Positions 1-6,383 are shown, counted from the stretch's first letter. The stretch: 6,435 nt of DNA from an uncultured Dorea sp. (GCA_948468495.1 CAOKJI010000116.1:1-6435); one strand, 5' to 3'. The notes: generated by a model not told the origin, from the sequence alone. Translations and numbers: made by a program.

Positions 1-117
1 AAAATCAATTGCCCGGTAGCTTCCTGCGATGGGCATTGCCGCTACAGCGCGTTTGTTGGTGAGGTTTTTCATCCGATGGTTGTTGCCTCCGGCCAGAATA
101 ATTCCTGCTGCTTTCAT
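1..117 (-). CDS. glgD: GlgD, glucose-1-phosphate adenylyltransferase regulatory subunit (5' end only)
   Basis: This is the first 39 codons of a gene that continues off the left edge. The translation begins [16 protein letters not shown] and reaches [14 protein letters not shown], which is the characteristic N-terminus of GlgD. GlgD is the non-catalytic partner of GlgC in Firmicutes and forms a mixed ADP-glucose pyrophosphorylase for glycogen synthesis in the cytoplasm. The nucleotide-binding loop reads GGNNHRM where GlgC has GGQGSRL, and it lacks the usual arginine-leucine ending. This fits the known degeneration of the catalytic site in GlgD. The ATG overlaps the glgC TGA stop by four bases (ATGA, 114-117), so the two are translationally coupled and co-transcribed. 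A Shine-Dalgarno sequence AGGTGA lies 6 bases upstream, inside the glgC coding sequence. Only the N-terminus is visible, but the match to GlgD rather than a second GlgC is clear. Confidence 0.9.
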   Translation of the reverse strand, partial: MKAAGIILAGGNNHRMKNLTNKRAVAAMPIAGSYRAIDF

Positions 118-1388
118 ATCCGTTCACCTGCCTTTATCAATGTCTCGCCGCTTACCAGTCTTCCGTCCGGATAGTCTTCTCTGCAGGTAATACCGCTGAT
201 GGCGGTATTCTTACCAATCTGAACGCCTGACGGTATCACAGAGTTCTCGCCGATGGTTACCAGTCCAAAGTTATAAATATCAGGTTTCATTCGATTCGGC
301 GCTTCAGCGCCGATGCCAAGGGTTGCCTGACTGCCGACTTCCACGCCTTCTGCAATAATTGCCTTGTCAATTACACAGCCCTCTCCGATTGTGACATCCT
401 TCATAATAATTGAATCCCGGACAATAGCGCCTTTTTCGATGATTACGCCGGAACCAATGATGCAGTTATGAACCTGTCCGTAAATTTCCGAGCCGTTGCA
501 GATAATACTTCGGTTAATAACGGCCCCGTCTGCGATATATTGAGGCGGAAGCAGACTGCTGTTGGTATAAATCTTCCAGTATTCTTCATATAAATTAAAT
601 TCAGGAATAATATCAATCAGCTCCATGTTGGCCTGCCAGTAGGAGCTTAAAGTTCCAACATCTTTCCAGTATCCGTTGTATTCATATGCAAACAGGCGTC
701 TGCCCTGTTCATGGCAGTGAGGAATAATGTGTTTTCCGAAATCACATCCCGGGACAACATTTAATTTTAGAAGCGCATCACGAAGCACCGGCCAACTGAA
801 GATATAAATTCCCATAGAAGCCAGATTGCTCTTTGGATTCAGCGGTTTCTCCTGAAATTCCAGGATTCGTCCGCCGTCTTCTGTTACTACAATACCGAAG
901 CGGCTGGCCTCTTCCATAGGCACCGGCATAGCGGCAATCGTAATATCCGCCTGATTGGCCTTGTGGAAATCCAGCATGATCTCATAGTCCATCTTATAAA
1001 TGTGGTCGCCGGAGAGAATCAGCACATATTCCGGATGGTAATTCTCCATATATTCCAGATTCTGGTAAATTGCATTGGCCGTTCCGGTGTACCATTCGCT
1101 GTTCCTCAGCTTCTCATATGGCGGCAGGATGGATACGCCGCCGATGTTGCGGTCTAAATCCCAGGGAATACCGATTCCGATATGGGTGTTCAGTCTGAGC
1201 GGCTGATATTGTGTCAGTACTCCAACCGTATCTACACCTGAATTAATACAGTTACTGAGCGGAAAATCAATTATTCTATACTTGCCGCCGAAAGCAACGG
1301 CAGGCTTGGCGGATTTGTCAGTCAGCACGCCCAGACGGCTGCCTTGTCCTCCAGCCAGCAGCATCGCTATCATTTTTTTCCGAATCAT
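114..1388 (-). CDS. glgC: GlgC, glucose-1-phosphate adenylyltransferase (ADP-glucose pyrophosphorylase) catalytic subunit
   Basis: GlgC makes ADP-glucose and pyrophosphate from ATP and glucose-1-phosphate, the committed step of bacterial glycogen synthesis. The 424-residue protein is of normal family length. The N-terminal nucleotidyltransferase domain (about 6-270) shows the loop [10 protein letters not shown] (10-19), [19 protein letters not shown] (28-46), the [10 protein letters not shown] segment (126-135) with the predicted catalytic Asp128, and EFQEKP (177-182), whose Lys181 matches the glucose-1-phosphate-binding lysine of the E. coli enzyme. [11 protein letters not shown] follows at 187-197, and YWKDVGT lies near the end of the domain. 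The C-terminal third has isoleucine/valine-rich hexapeptide repeats ending in [16 protein letters not shown], consistent with a left-handed beta-helix. Met1 is preferred over Met6 because a GGGGTGA ribosome binding site lies 4 bases before Met1. It is followed immediately by glgD. Identification is very secure; the allosteric effectors cannot be read from the sequence. Confidence 0.97.
   Translation of the reverse strand: MIRKKMIAMLLAGGQGSRLGVLTDKSAKPAVAFGGKYRIIDFPLSNCINSGVDTVGVLTQYQPLRLNTHIGIGIPWDLDRNIGGVSILPPYEKLRNSEWYTGTANAIYQNLEYMENYHPEYVLILSGDHIYKMDYEIMLDFHKANQADITIAAMPVPMEEASRFGIVVTEDGGRILEFQEKPLNPKSNLASMGIYIFSWPVLRDALLKLNVVPGCDFGKHIIPHCHEQGRRLFAYEYNGYWKDVGTLSSYWQANMELIDIIPEFNLYEEYWKIYTNSSLLPPQYIADGAVINRSIICNGSEIYGQVHNCIIGSGVIIEKGAIVRDSIIMKDVTIGEGCVIDKAIIAEGVEVGSQATLGIGAEAPNRMKPDIYNFGLVTIGENSVIPSGVQIGKNTAISGITCREDYPDGRLVSGETLIKAGERI
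124..129 (-). promoter_or_regulatory. Ribosome binding site of glgD
   Basis: On the minus strand AGGTGA precedes the glgD ATG by 6 bases and lies inside the last codons of glgC. It fixes the glgD start at 117 and supports coupled translation across the ATGA stop/start overlap. Confidence 0.75.
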
Positions 1389-1392
1389 GATG

Positions 1393-1399
1393 TCACCCC
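1393..1399 (-). promoter_or_regulatory. Ribosome binding site of glgC
   Basis: On the minus strand GGGGTGA lies 4 bases upstream of the ATG at 1388. The spacing is short but it supports Met1 rather than the internal Met6 as the start. Confidence 0.65.
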
Positions 1400-1422
1400 A
1401 TTTCTGCTATAATTATATGTAA

Positions 1423-1451
1423 AGTATACCACACCTCTTTTTTGATGTGAA
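1423..1451 (-). promoter_or_regulatory. Predicted sigma-A-type promoter of glgCD
   Basis: Reading the minus strand, TTCACA (1451-1446, 5 of 6 matches to TTGACA) is followed by a 17-base spacer and TATACT (1428-1423, 5 of 6 matches to TATAAT). A TG one base before the -10 element makes it an extended -10. Transcription would start near 1416, giving a leader of about 28 bases before the glgC ATG. A second TATAAT on the same strand (1417-1412) has no matching -35 at normal spacing and is less likely. Confidence 0.7.
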
Positions 1452-1545
1452 TATTTTTAATAAAAAAAATATAAAAAACATGAAAAATTTGTTAAAAATA
1501 TACAAAGATATGATGAAGAGATATTTGTAAAGATAAAAATTCAGC

Positions 1546-1582
1546 TTGGATTTTATCGCATATATGTTTATAATGGTATAAA
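1546..1582 (+). promoter_or_regulatory. Candidate promoter of murC
   Basis: A perfect TATAAT (1569-1574) lies 17 bases downstream of TTGGAT (1546-1551), which keeps only the TTG of the -35 consensus. Overlapping it is TGGTATAAA (1574-1582), an extended -10 form that could work without a -35 element. Either would start transcription about 50-60 bases upstream of the murC ATG. The region is very AT-rich, so chance matches are a real risk; which -10 is used cannot be decided here. Confidence 0.5.
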
Positions 1583-1636
1583 TGGGTAACAGATAATATG
1601 ACAGCTTACAGAAAATATTAAGAAAGGTATTGTTTT

Positions 1637-3016
1637 ATGTATAAAATAAATTTTGACCAGCCAATTCACGTACATTTTATTGGTATCGGCGGTATCAGCA
1701 TGAGCGGACTTGCCGAGATTTTGCTGAAGGAGAATTTTACCATATCTGGTTCTGACACGAAAGAATCGGCGCTGACAAGACATCTGGAGGAGATAGGGGC
1801 GTCTGTATTTTATGGACAGAAAGCTTCCAATATAATAGAAGGGATTGACGTTGTGGTTTATACGGCCGCAATTCATGAAGATAATGAGGAATACAGGGAG
1901 GCACAGCGGCAGGGACTTCCTATGTTGAGCAGAGCGGAGTTCTTAGGGCAGATGATGACAAATTATGATATGCCGGTAGCTGTTTCCGGGACTCATGGGA
2001 AGACAACGACTACGTCTATGCTTTCCCATATTCTGCTTGCCGACGGACAGGACCCGACGATATCGGTAGGAGGTATCCTGAAAGTAATCGGGGGGAATAT
2101 CCGGGTGGGCGGTTCGGAAGTATTTCTAACAGAAGCCTGTGAATATACCAATAGTTTTCTGCATTTCTTTCCAAAGACGGCTGTGATTTTAAATATCGAT
2201 GCAGACCATCTGGATTTTTTCAAGGATTTGCAGGATATCAGGCGGTCATTCCGCAGATTTGCAGAGCTTCTTCCTGCTGACGGAACGCTTGTAATCAATG
2301 AAGCCATTGAGGGATTGTCAGAGATTACAGAGGGCCTTTGCTGCCGGGTGGTTACATTTGGCGCAGCTTCTTCGGCGGATTACTATGCAAAAGAGCTGGC
2401 CCATGATGCGAAAGGAGACGCATCCTTTGACGTGATGAAGAAAGGCAGCAGAATGGGACGCATCCGGCTGTCTGTAACAGGAGATCATAATGTACTGAAT
2501 GCGCTTTCGGCAATCGTAACGGCAGATGTTTTAGGGATTCCGTTTGCATCCATGGAGAAAGGACTGGCCGAGTTTGAAGGGACGAACCGCCGGTTTGAAT
2601 ACAAGGGCGAGAGGAATGGATTTACGATTATTGATGATTATGCGCACCATCCTACGGAGATTAGAGCAACCCTTTCCGCCGTTAAGAATTATCCCCACAG
2701 GGAGGTCTGGTGTGTGTTCCAGCCTCATACCTATACCAGAACGAAGGCTCTGTTCGATGAGTTTGTGAATGCGCTTTCCGGTACGGATCACATTGTACTG
2801 GCGGATATTTATGCGGCGAGAGAGACCGACACGCTTGGAGTATCTTCTGAGCAGATTGCAGAAGCATTGAAGGACAGAGGATGTGATGCATATTATCTGT
2901 CGTCTTTTGACGAAATAGAGAAATTTTTGTTAGAAAATTGCAGAAAAGGCGACGTGTTGATAACTATGGGGGCCGGAGATGTTGTAAATATTGGAGAAAG
3001 TTTATTGCCGGCATAG
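1637..3016 (+). CDS. murC: MurC, UDP-N-acetylmuramate--L-alanine ligase
   Basis: MurC adds L-alanine to UDP-N-acetylmuramic acid with ATP hydrolysis, the first amino-acid step of cytoplasmic peptidoglycan precursor synthesis. The 459-residue length is typical. The N-terminal UDP-binding domain has FIGIGGISMSGLA (14-26). The central Mur ligase domain has the ATP loop GTHGKTTT (118-125), EACEY (166-170), NIDADHLD (186-193) and GDHNVLNA (282-289). The C-terminal domain has FEGTNRRFE (313-321), DDYAHHPTEI (333-342) and FQPHTYTRT (361-369). The AHHPTEI and FQPHTYTRT segments are specific enough to separate MurC from MurD, MurE and MurF. AAAGG (1623-1627) precedes the ATG by 9 bases. The gene stands alone here, outside a dcw-type cluster, with replication genes downstream on the same strand. 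There is no clear terminator after the TAG stop, so some read-through into the next operon is possible. No missing key residue or frameshift was seen. Confidence 0.97.
   Translation: MYKINFDQPIHVHFIGIGGISMSGLAEILLKENFTISGSDTKESALTRHLEEIGASVFYGQKASNIIEGIDVVVYTAAIHEDNEEYREAQRQGLPMLSRAEFLGQMMTNYDMPVAVSGTHGKTTTTSMLSHILLADGQDPTISVGGILKVIGGNIRVGGSEVFLTEACEYTNSFLHFFPKTAVILNIDADHLDFFKDLQDIRRSFRRFAELLPADGTLVINEAIEGLSEITEGLCCRVVTFGAASSADYYAKELAHDAKGDASFDVMKKGSRMGRIRLSVTGDHNVLNALSAIVTADVLGIPFASMEKGLAEFEGTNRRFEYKGERNGFTIIDDYAHHPTEIRATLSAVKNYPHREVWCVFQPHTYTRTKALFDEFVNALSGTDHIVLADIYAARETDTLGVSSEQIAEALKDRGCDAYYLSSFDEIEKFLLENCRKGDVLITMGAGDVVNIGESLLPA
2955..2963 (-). promoter_or_regulatory. DnaA-box-like 9-mer inside the murC 3' end
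   Basis: The plus strand reads TGTTGATAA, which is TTATCAACA on the minus strand, one mismatch from the DnaA box TTATNCACA. It lies in murC coding sequence, 53 bases before the three-site cluster in the following gap, and is identical in sequence to the last site of that cluster. A single near-match can arise by chance, so binding is uncertain. Confidence 0.35.
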
Positions 3017-3048
3017 TTATCCACATTTTCAACATGATTTTATCAACA
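3017..3048 (+). promoter_or_regulatory. Cluster of one perfect and two degenerate DnaA boxes upstream of the dnaD-like operon
   Basis: TTATCCACA (3017-3025) matches the DnaA box consensus exactly and begins at the base after the murC stop codon. It is followed head to tail by TTTTCAACA (3026-3034, two differences) and, after five bases, by TTATCAACA (3040-3048, one difference). All three are in the same orientation and end about 50 bases upstream of the extended -10 at 3098. DnaA is the replication initiator and is also a transcription factor in Bacillus and E. coli. The position suggests control of the helicase-loading operon, or DnaA titration. The match is seen directly; binding and function are inferred. 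Confidence 0.6.
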
Positions 3049-3097
3049 AAAAAACTCGATTTTTACAAAAAAAATTCTTTTTTGCTCCTTGCTGCAA

Positions 3098-3106
3098 TGC
3101 TATAAT
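3098..3106 (+). promoter_or_regulatory. Extended -10 promoter of the dnaD-like/dnaC-like/prs operon
   Basis: TGCTATAAT is a perfect extended -10 element. At the usual 17-base spacing the -35 position is only TTTTTT (3078-3083), so the promoter would rely on the extended -10 and the AT-rich tract upstream (3049-3083). Transcription would start near 3113, giving a leader of about 33 bases before the ATG at 3146. Confidence 0.65.
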
Positions 3107-3145
3107 GTTCTATGCTAACAAAGAAGAGGCAAGGACGGATGGGAC

Positions 3146-4171
3146 ATGACTAAATTGACTTTAACGAATTATGTTCGGGGGAATACAACCCTGTTGGAGA
3201 ATGAATTTATAGATGAATATATGCCGAAGGCCAACGGCGAGTATGTGAAGGTTTATCTGCTGCTGCTGCGGTATATGGGAGACCCCTCCGCAGAACTTAC
3301 GGTTTCCGGAATTGCCGATCTTCTGGAATGTACGGAGAAGGATGTGACCCGTGCGCTGAATTACTGGAAGAAGCAGGGACTGGTTGATTATGGACAGGCG
3401 GTGCAGGAGCTTCAGGACGCTTCTAAGGAAGCGGGCGCAGAGGGAGCGAATCGTTCAGGGATTACTGTTTCCGGCAGTAGGAATACCGCAGGAAGCAAGA
3501 AGACGGTTCAGATTCCCCCCAGCCAGAAGAACCGTAAAGATTTTGGGGAAGTGATTCATGTAACTGAGCAGTATCTTGGGAAGACTCTGACGAAGACAGA
3601 ATCCGAGGCTATCGTTTATTTTTACGATACCTTAGGGATGTCCGCAGATTTGATTGAATATTTGATTGAGTATTGTGTGGAGAATGGGCATAAGAGTATT
3701 CATTACATAAGGAAGGTAGCTCTTTCGTGGGCGGAGGAGAAGATTAAGACGGTAGAGGAGGCTAAGCTTGCATCCAGTCAGTACAGCAGAAACAGCTATA
3801 TTGTACTGAATGCTTATGGAATTAAGGGGCGGGCTCCGGCTGCGTCTGAGATGAAGTATATCCGGAGATGGAATGAGGAATATGGATTCTCTTCGGATTT
3901 GATTGCGGAGGCCTGTGATCGTACGATGAAGATGACTCACCAGCCGAGTTTTGGCTATACGGAAACGATTCTTAAAAACTGGATGGACAAGGGTGTGAAG
4001 ACAATGGCTGATGTGAAAGCCCTGGATTTGCTCCGATTACAGAATAGTGATACGAAAAAGGCAGCGGTGACAGGAGCAGCGAGAACGGTCCGGAATAAGT
4101 TTAATAATTTTGAGGGCCGTAAGTATCCGGATATGGATGAACTAACGAGAAAATTAATTGAGACACAATAA
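3146..4171 (+). CDS. DnaD-domain replication initiation protein with tandem DnaD C-terminal-type domains
   Basis: This 341-residue cytoplasmic protein belongs to the DnaD/DnaB family of Firmicutes, which remodel DNA at origins and help load the replicative helicase. Residues 1-85 look like a winged-helix domain (VYLLLLRYMGD, then a recognition-helix pattern and LNYWKKQGLVDY). Residues 86-130 are a glycine/serine/alanine-rich linker. Two copies of the helical DnaD C-terminal-type domain follow, at about 131-205 and 217-290. The first has the YxxxVxxxW form of the signature (Tyr187, Val191, Trp195) and the second the YxxxIxxxW form (Tyr271, Ile275, Trp279). The tail FNNFEGRKYPDMDEL resembles the C-terminal motif seen in many DnaD-like and phage replisome proteins. 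AAGGA (3131-3135) lies 10 bases before the ATG. It is the first gene of an operon with the AAA+ helicase loader 11 bases downstream. B. subtilis DnaD has a single such C-terminal domain, so this is a DnaD-like protein and not a strict orthologue. Confidence 0.88.
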   Translation: MTKLTLTNYVRGNTTLLENEFIDEYMPKANGEYVKVYLLLLRYMGDPSAELTVSGIADLLECTEKDVTRALNYWKKQGLVDYGQAVQELQDASKEAGAEGANRSGITVSGSRNTAGSKKTVQIPPSQKNRKDFGEVIHVTEQYLGKTLTKTESEAIVYFYDTLGMSADLIEYLIEYCVENGHKSIHYIRKVALSWAEEKIKTVEEAKLASSQYSRNSYIVLNAYGIKGRAPAASEMKYIRRWNEEYGFSSDLIAEACDRTMKMTHQPSFGYTETILKNWMDKGVKTMADVKALDLLRLQNSDTKKAAVTGAARTVRNKFNNFEGRKYPDMDELTRKLIETQ

Positions 4172-4177
4172 AGGAGG
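4171..4177 (+). promoter_or_regulatory. Strong ribosome binding site fixing a GTG start for the helicase loader
   Basis: AAGGAGG shares its first base with the TAA stop of the DnaD-like gene and stands 5 bases before GTG at 4183. It supports the GTG start; the next in-frame methionine, Met12, lacks such a site. Confidence 0.8.
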
Positions 4178-4182
4178 TTCCC

Positions 4183-5172
4183 GTGGCGCTTACCAACTCT
4201 CAGTATGATTATTTCATGCGTATATATGAGAAACGACAATTGAATAATGAAGCCCGTCTGCGCGCACGATTCGAGGAAGTTTACCAGGAGGTTCCGAGAC
4301 TTCGGACTCTGGATCATTCTATCTCTGAACTTAGTGTGCGTCAGGCGCATAAATTATTAGATGGAGATAGCGCTGCTTTGACTATATTAAGAAACGACCT
4401 CCATCTTCTTTTTGAGGAAAAAAGGCTTCTGCTGGAACAGGCGGGATACCCGGAGAATTATCTGGAACTTACCTATCACTGTCCGGATTGCCAGGATACA
4501 GGGTATATAGGGGAAAGCAAATGTCATTGTTTTAAGAAGGCAATTATAGATTTTTTGTATACCCAGTCTAATTTGCAGGAGGTGTTAGAGAGAGAGAATT
4601 TTGGCACGCTTTCTATGGAATATTATTCGGAGAACCATAAAGACCCGCTTACGGGAAGAACCTCGAGAGAGGCTATGGAGACCGCAGTCAGGACTTGTAA
4701 GAAGTTTGCCAGAGATTTTGGAAAGGATTTTCGGAACCTTCTGCTTTATGGAGATACGGGGGTAGGGAAGACTTTTTTGTCCCATTGCATTGCGAAAGAG
4801 GTTCTGGAGCAGACGTTTTCGGTGATTTATTTTTCCGTATCCCAGTTGTTTGATATCTTTGCGAAGAAGCAGTTTCACAAGGATGAGTCGGCGGAGCTTG
4901 ATTATGAGCATATATACGATTGTGATTTGCTGATTATTGATGATCTGGGTACGGAGGTTCCCAATACATTTACGATTTCTGAGTTGTTTGTGTGTCTGAA
5001 TGAGAGACTTCTGCGGAAGAAGTCGACGATTATATCTACGAATCTCTCACCGGAGGATTTAAATACAGCATATTCGGAACGGGTATTTTCCCGAATTACC
5101 AGCGCTTATACCGTTCTTAGAATGACCGGTGACGATATACGAATTCAAAAGAAACTGATGGGCAGATTATAA
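4183..5172 (+). CDS. DnaI/DnaC-type AAA+ replicative helicase loader
   Basis: The 329-residue protein is an ATPase predicted to deliver the replicative helicase to DNA at the origin and at restart sites, together with the DnaD-like protein encoded just upstream. The N-terminal part (1-95) is helical and charged. A predicted zinc-binding module follows with cysteines 100, 103, 114 and 116 in CPDCQDTGYIG...CHCF; DnaI of Bacillus also carries zinc in its N-terminal half. The AAA+ core has Walker A GDTGVGKT (190-197, Lys196), Walker B LLIIDDLG (249-256, Asp253/Asp254), a sensor-1-like ISTN (284-287), and SERVFSRI (298-305), which matches the arginine-finger region of DnaC/DnaI. It starts with GTG, 11 bases after the upstream stop. 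IstB transposition ATPases share the core, but the cysteine module, the replication context and the absence of IstA argue for a helicase loader. No defects are visible. Confidence 0.9.
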   Translation: MALTNSQYDYFMRIYEKRQLNNEARLRARFEEVYQEVPRLRTLDHSISELSVRQAHKLLDGDSAALTILRNDLHLLFEEKRLLLEQAGYPENYLELTYHCPDCQDTGYIGESKCHCFKKAIIDFLYTQSNLQEVLERENFGTLSMEYYSENHKDPLTGRTSREAMETAVRTCKKFARDFGKDFRNLLLYGDTGVGKTFLSHCIAKEVLEQTFSVIYFSVSQLFDIFAKKQFHKDESAELDYEHIYDCDLLIIDDLGTEVPNTFTISELFVCLNERLLRKKSTIISTNLSPEDLNTAYSERVFSRITSAYTVLRMTGDDIRIQKKLMGRL

Positions 5173-5176
5173 TTTT

Positions 5177-5182
5177 AGGAGG
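5177..5182 (+). promoter_or_regulatory. Ribosome binding site of the PRPP synthetase gene
   Basis: A perfect AGGAGG lies 10 bases before the ATG at 5193, within the 20-base gap after the helicase loader stop. It supports this start and suggests efficient translation as the last visible gene of the operon. Confidence 0.8.
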
Positions 5183-5192
5183 TACAATTACT

Positions 5193-6383
5193 ATGCTGCG
5201 TCGTAACGAACGTAACCTTGATAACATTCCGGTAGGCTCTTTGGGGATTATTGCTCTTGAGGGTTGTCAGGGAATGGGGAAACTAATCAACGATTATCTT
5301 GTAAAATGGCGCTATGAGGATGGCTCAGAATTCAAAGATCATATTGCGTTTGGCGGCTATGAGAAAGATTCTTATCTTGTGGATGCCGATGTTCCGCGGT
5401 TTGGTTCCGGCGAGGCAAAAGGCATAATTAATGAATCCGTAAGAGGGATGGATATCTATATACTGGTGGATGTATGTAACTACAGCCTGACTTATTCGCT
5501 GACAGGGAATGTGAACCATATGTCTCCGGACGATCATTTTCAGAATTTAAAGCGGATTATTGCGGCGATTGGCGGCAAAGCAAGACGGATTAATGTGATT
5601 ATGCCATTCTTGTATGAGAGCCGTCAGCATAACCGCAGGGGAAGAGAATCTCTGGACTGCGCAATTGCGCTCCAGGAGCTGGTTCGCATGGGAGTAGATA
5701 ATATCATTACGTTTGACGCGCATGATCCGAGAGTGCAGAATGCGATTCCGCTGCATGGATTTGAGACGGTGCGTCCGACTTACCAGTTTGTGAAGGGACT
5801 TCTCAGTACGGTAAAGGATTTGAAGATTGACAGTGACCATATGATGGCAATCAGCCCGGACGAAGGGGCGACGGAGCGGGCGATTTATCTGGCAAGCGTG
5901 CTGAATCTTGATATGGGAATGTTCTATAAGAGACGGGATTACAGCCGGATTGTCAACGGCCGTAATCCGATTATCGCCCATGAATTCTTAGGCTCTGAAG
6001 TGGAGGGCAAGGACGTTATTATATTAGACGATATGATTTCTTCCGGAGACAGTATTCTGGATGTGGCAGGTCAGCTGAAACAGCGGAAGGCGAAGCGCAT
6101 CTATGCCGCGGCAACGTTTGGGTTGTTTACAAGCGGTATGGATAAATTCGATAAGGCTTATGAAGAAGGGCTGATTAACGGGATACTTACGACTAACCTG
6201 ATTTATCAGACGCCGGAGCTTCTGTCCAGACCGTATTATATCAACTGTGATATGAGCAAATATGTGGCCCTGATGATTGATACGCTGAATCACGACAGCT
6301 CAATTAACAGCATTCTGAATCCTGCAGACAGGATTCAGAACGTTGTGGAGATGTATAAGCGGGGCGAGGAGATTACGCATTAG
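5193..6383 (+). CDS. prs: Long, divergent ribose-phosphate pyrophosphokinase (PRPP synthetase)
   Basis: This enzyme is predicted to make PRPP from ribose-5-phosphate and ATP, supplying purine, pyrimidine, histidine, tryptophan and NAD synthesis. At 396 residues it is about 80 longer than the usual 310-320. Recognisable family features are ESVRG (81-85), the ATP-binding Arg-Gln pair in PFLYESRQHNRRGRES (138-152, Arg144-Gln145), TFDAHDPRVQNA (173-184) in place of the usual DLHA...QIQGFF, SPDEGATERA (221-230) for SPDHGGxxRA, a KRR triplet (246-248) where the family has its catalytic lysine, and the PRPP-binding loop LDDMISSGDS (278-287) for VDDxIDTxGT. The extra length is spread over the N-terminal region, an insertion around 91-115 and a C-terminal tail. 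It is the third gene of the replication operon. Identity as a PRPP synthetase homologue is strong. Full activity is likely because the key residues are conserved in type, but it could be a diverged paralogue if a canonical prs exists elsewhere in the genome. Confidence 0.85.
   Translation: MLRRNERNLDNIPVGSLGIIALEGCQGMGKLINDYLVKWRYEDGSEFKDHIAFGGYEKDSYLVDADVPRFGSGEAKGIINESVRGMDIYILVDVCNYSLTYSLTGNVNHMSPDDHFQNLKRIIAAIGGKARRINVIMPFLYESRQHNRRGRESLDCAIALQELVRMGVDNIITFDAHDPRVQNAIPLHGFETVRPTYQFVKGLLSTVKDLKIDSDHMMAISPDEGATERAIYLASVLNLDMGMFYKRRDYSRIVNGRNPIIAHEFLGSEVEGKDVIILDDMISSGDSILDVAGQLKQRKAKRIYAAATFGLFTSGMDKFDKAYEEGLINGILTTNLIYQTPELLSRPYYINCDMSKYVALMIDTLNHDSSINSILNPADRIQNVVEMYKRGEEITH

Noticed and set aside
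963..1157. 64-codon plus-strand open frame inside glgC
   Set aside because: It is fully antisense to conserved glgC motifs and is a coding-strand shadow.
1412..1417. Minus-strand TATAAT as the main glgC -10
   Set aside because: The hexamer is perfect, but the -35 position at 17-base spacing reads AAAGAG. The TATACT just upstream has both a TG extension and a good TTCACA.
1568..1876. 102-codon minus-strand open frame overlapping the murC 5' end
   Set aside because: It lies mainly antisense to the well-supported murC, has no recognisable protein signature and no good ribosome binding site was seen.
2690..2699. TATCCCCACA as a further DnaA box in murC
   Set aside because: It needs a two-base insertion relative to TTATCCACA, so it does not fit the 9-mer consensus.
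3066..3084. Hairpin CAAAAAA/TTTTTTG as a terminator after murC
   Set aside because: Six of its seven possible pairs are A-T and it has no following T-run, so it is too weak for an intrinsic terminator. It is better explained as part of the AT-rich tract upstream of the promoter.
3955..4350. 131-codon minus-strand open frame spanning the junction of the DnaD-like and loader genes
   Set aside because: It is antisense to two supported genes and across their strong ribosome binding site, with no recognisable product.
4183..5172. IstB-type transposition ATPase (mobile element) reading of the AAA+ gene
   Set aside because: There is no adjacent istA transposase or terminal inverted repeat, and the cysteine module plus the DnaD-like neighbour indicate a helicase loader.
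5547..5981. 144-codon minus-strand open frame inside prs
   Set aside because: It is the longest antisense frame, but it has no family features, is rich in His and Arg as expected from reading prs backwards, and lies wholly within a conserved gene.
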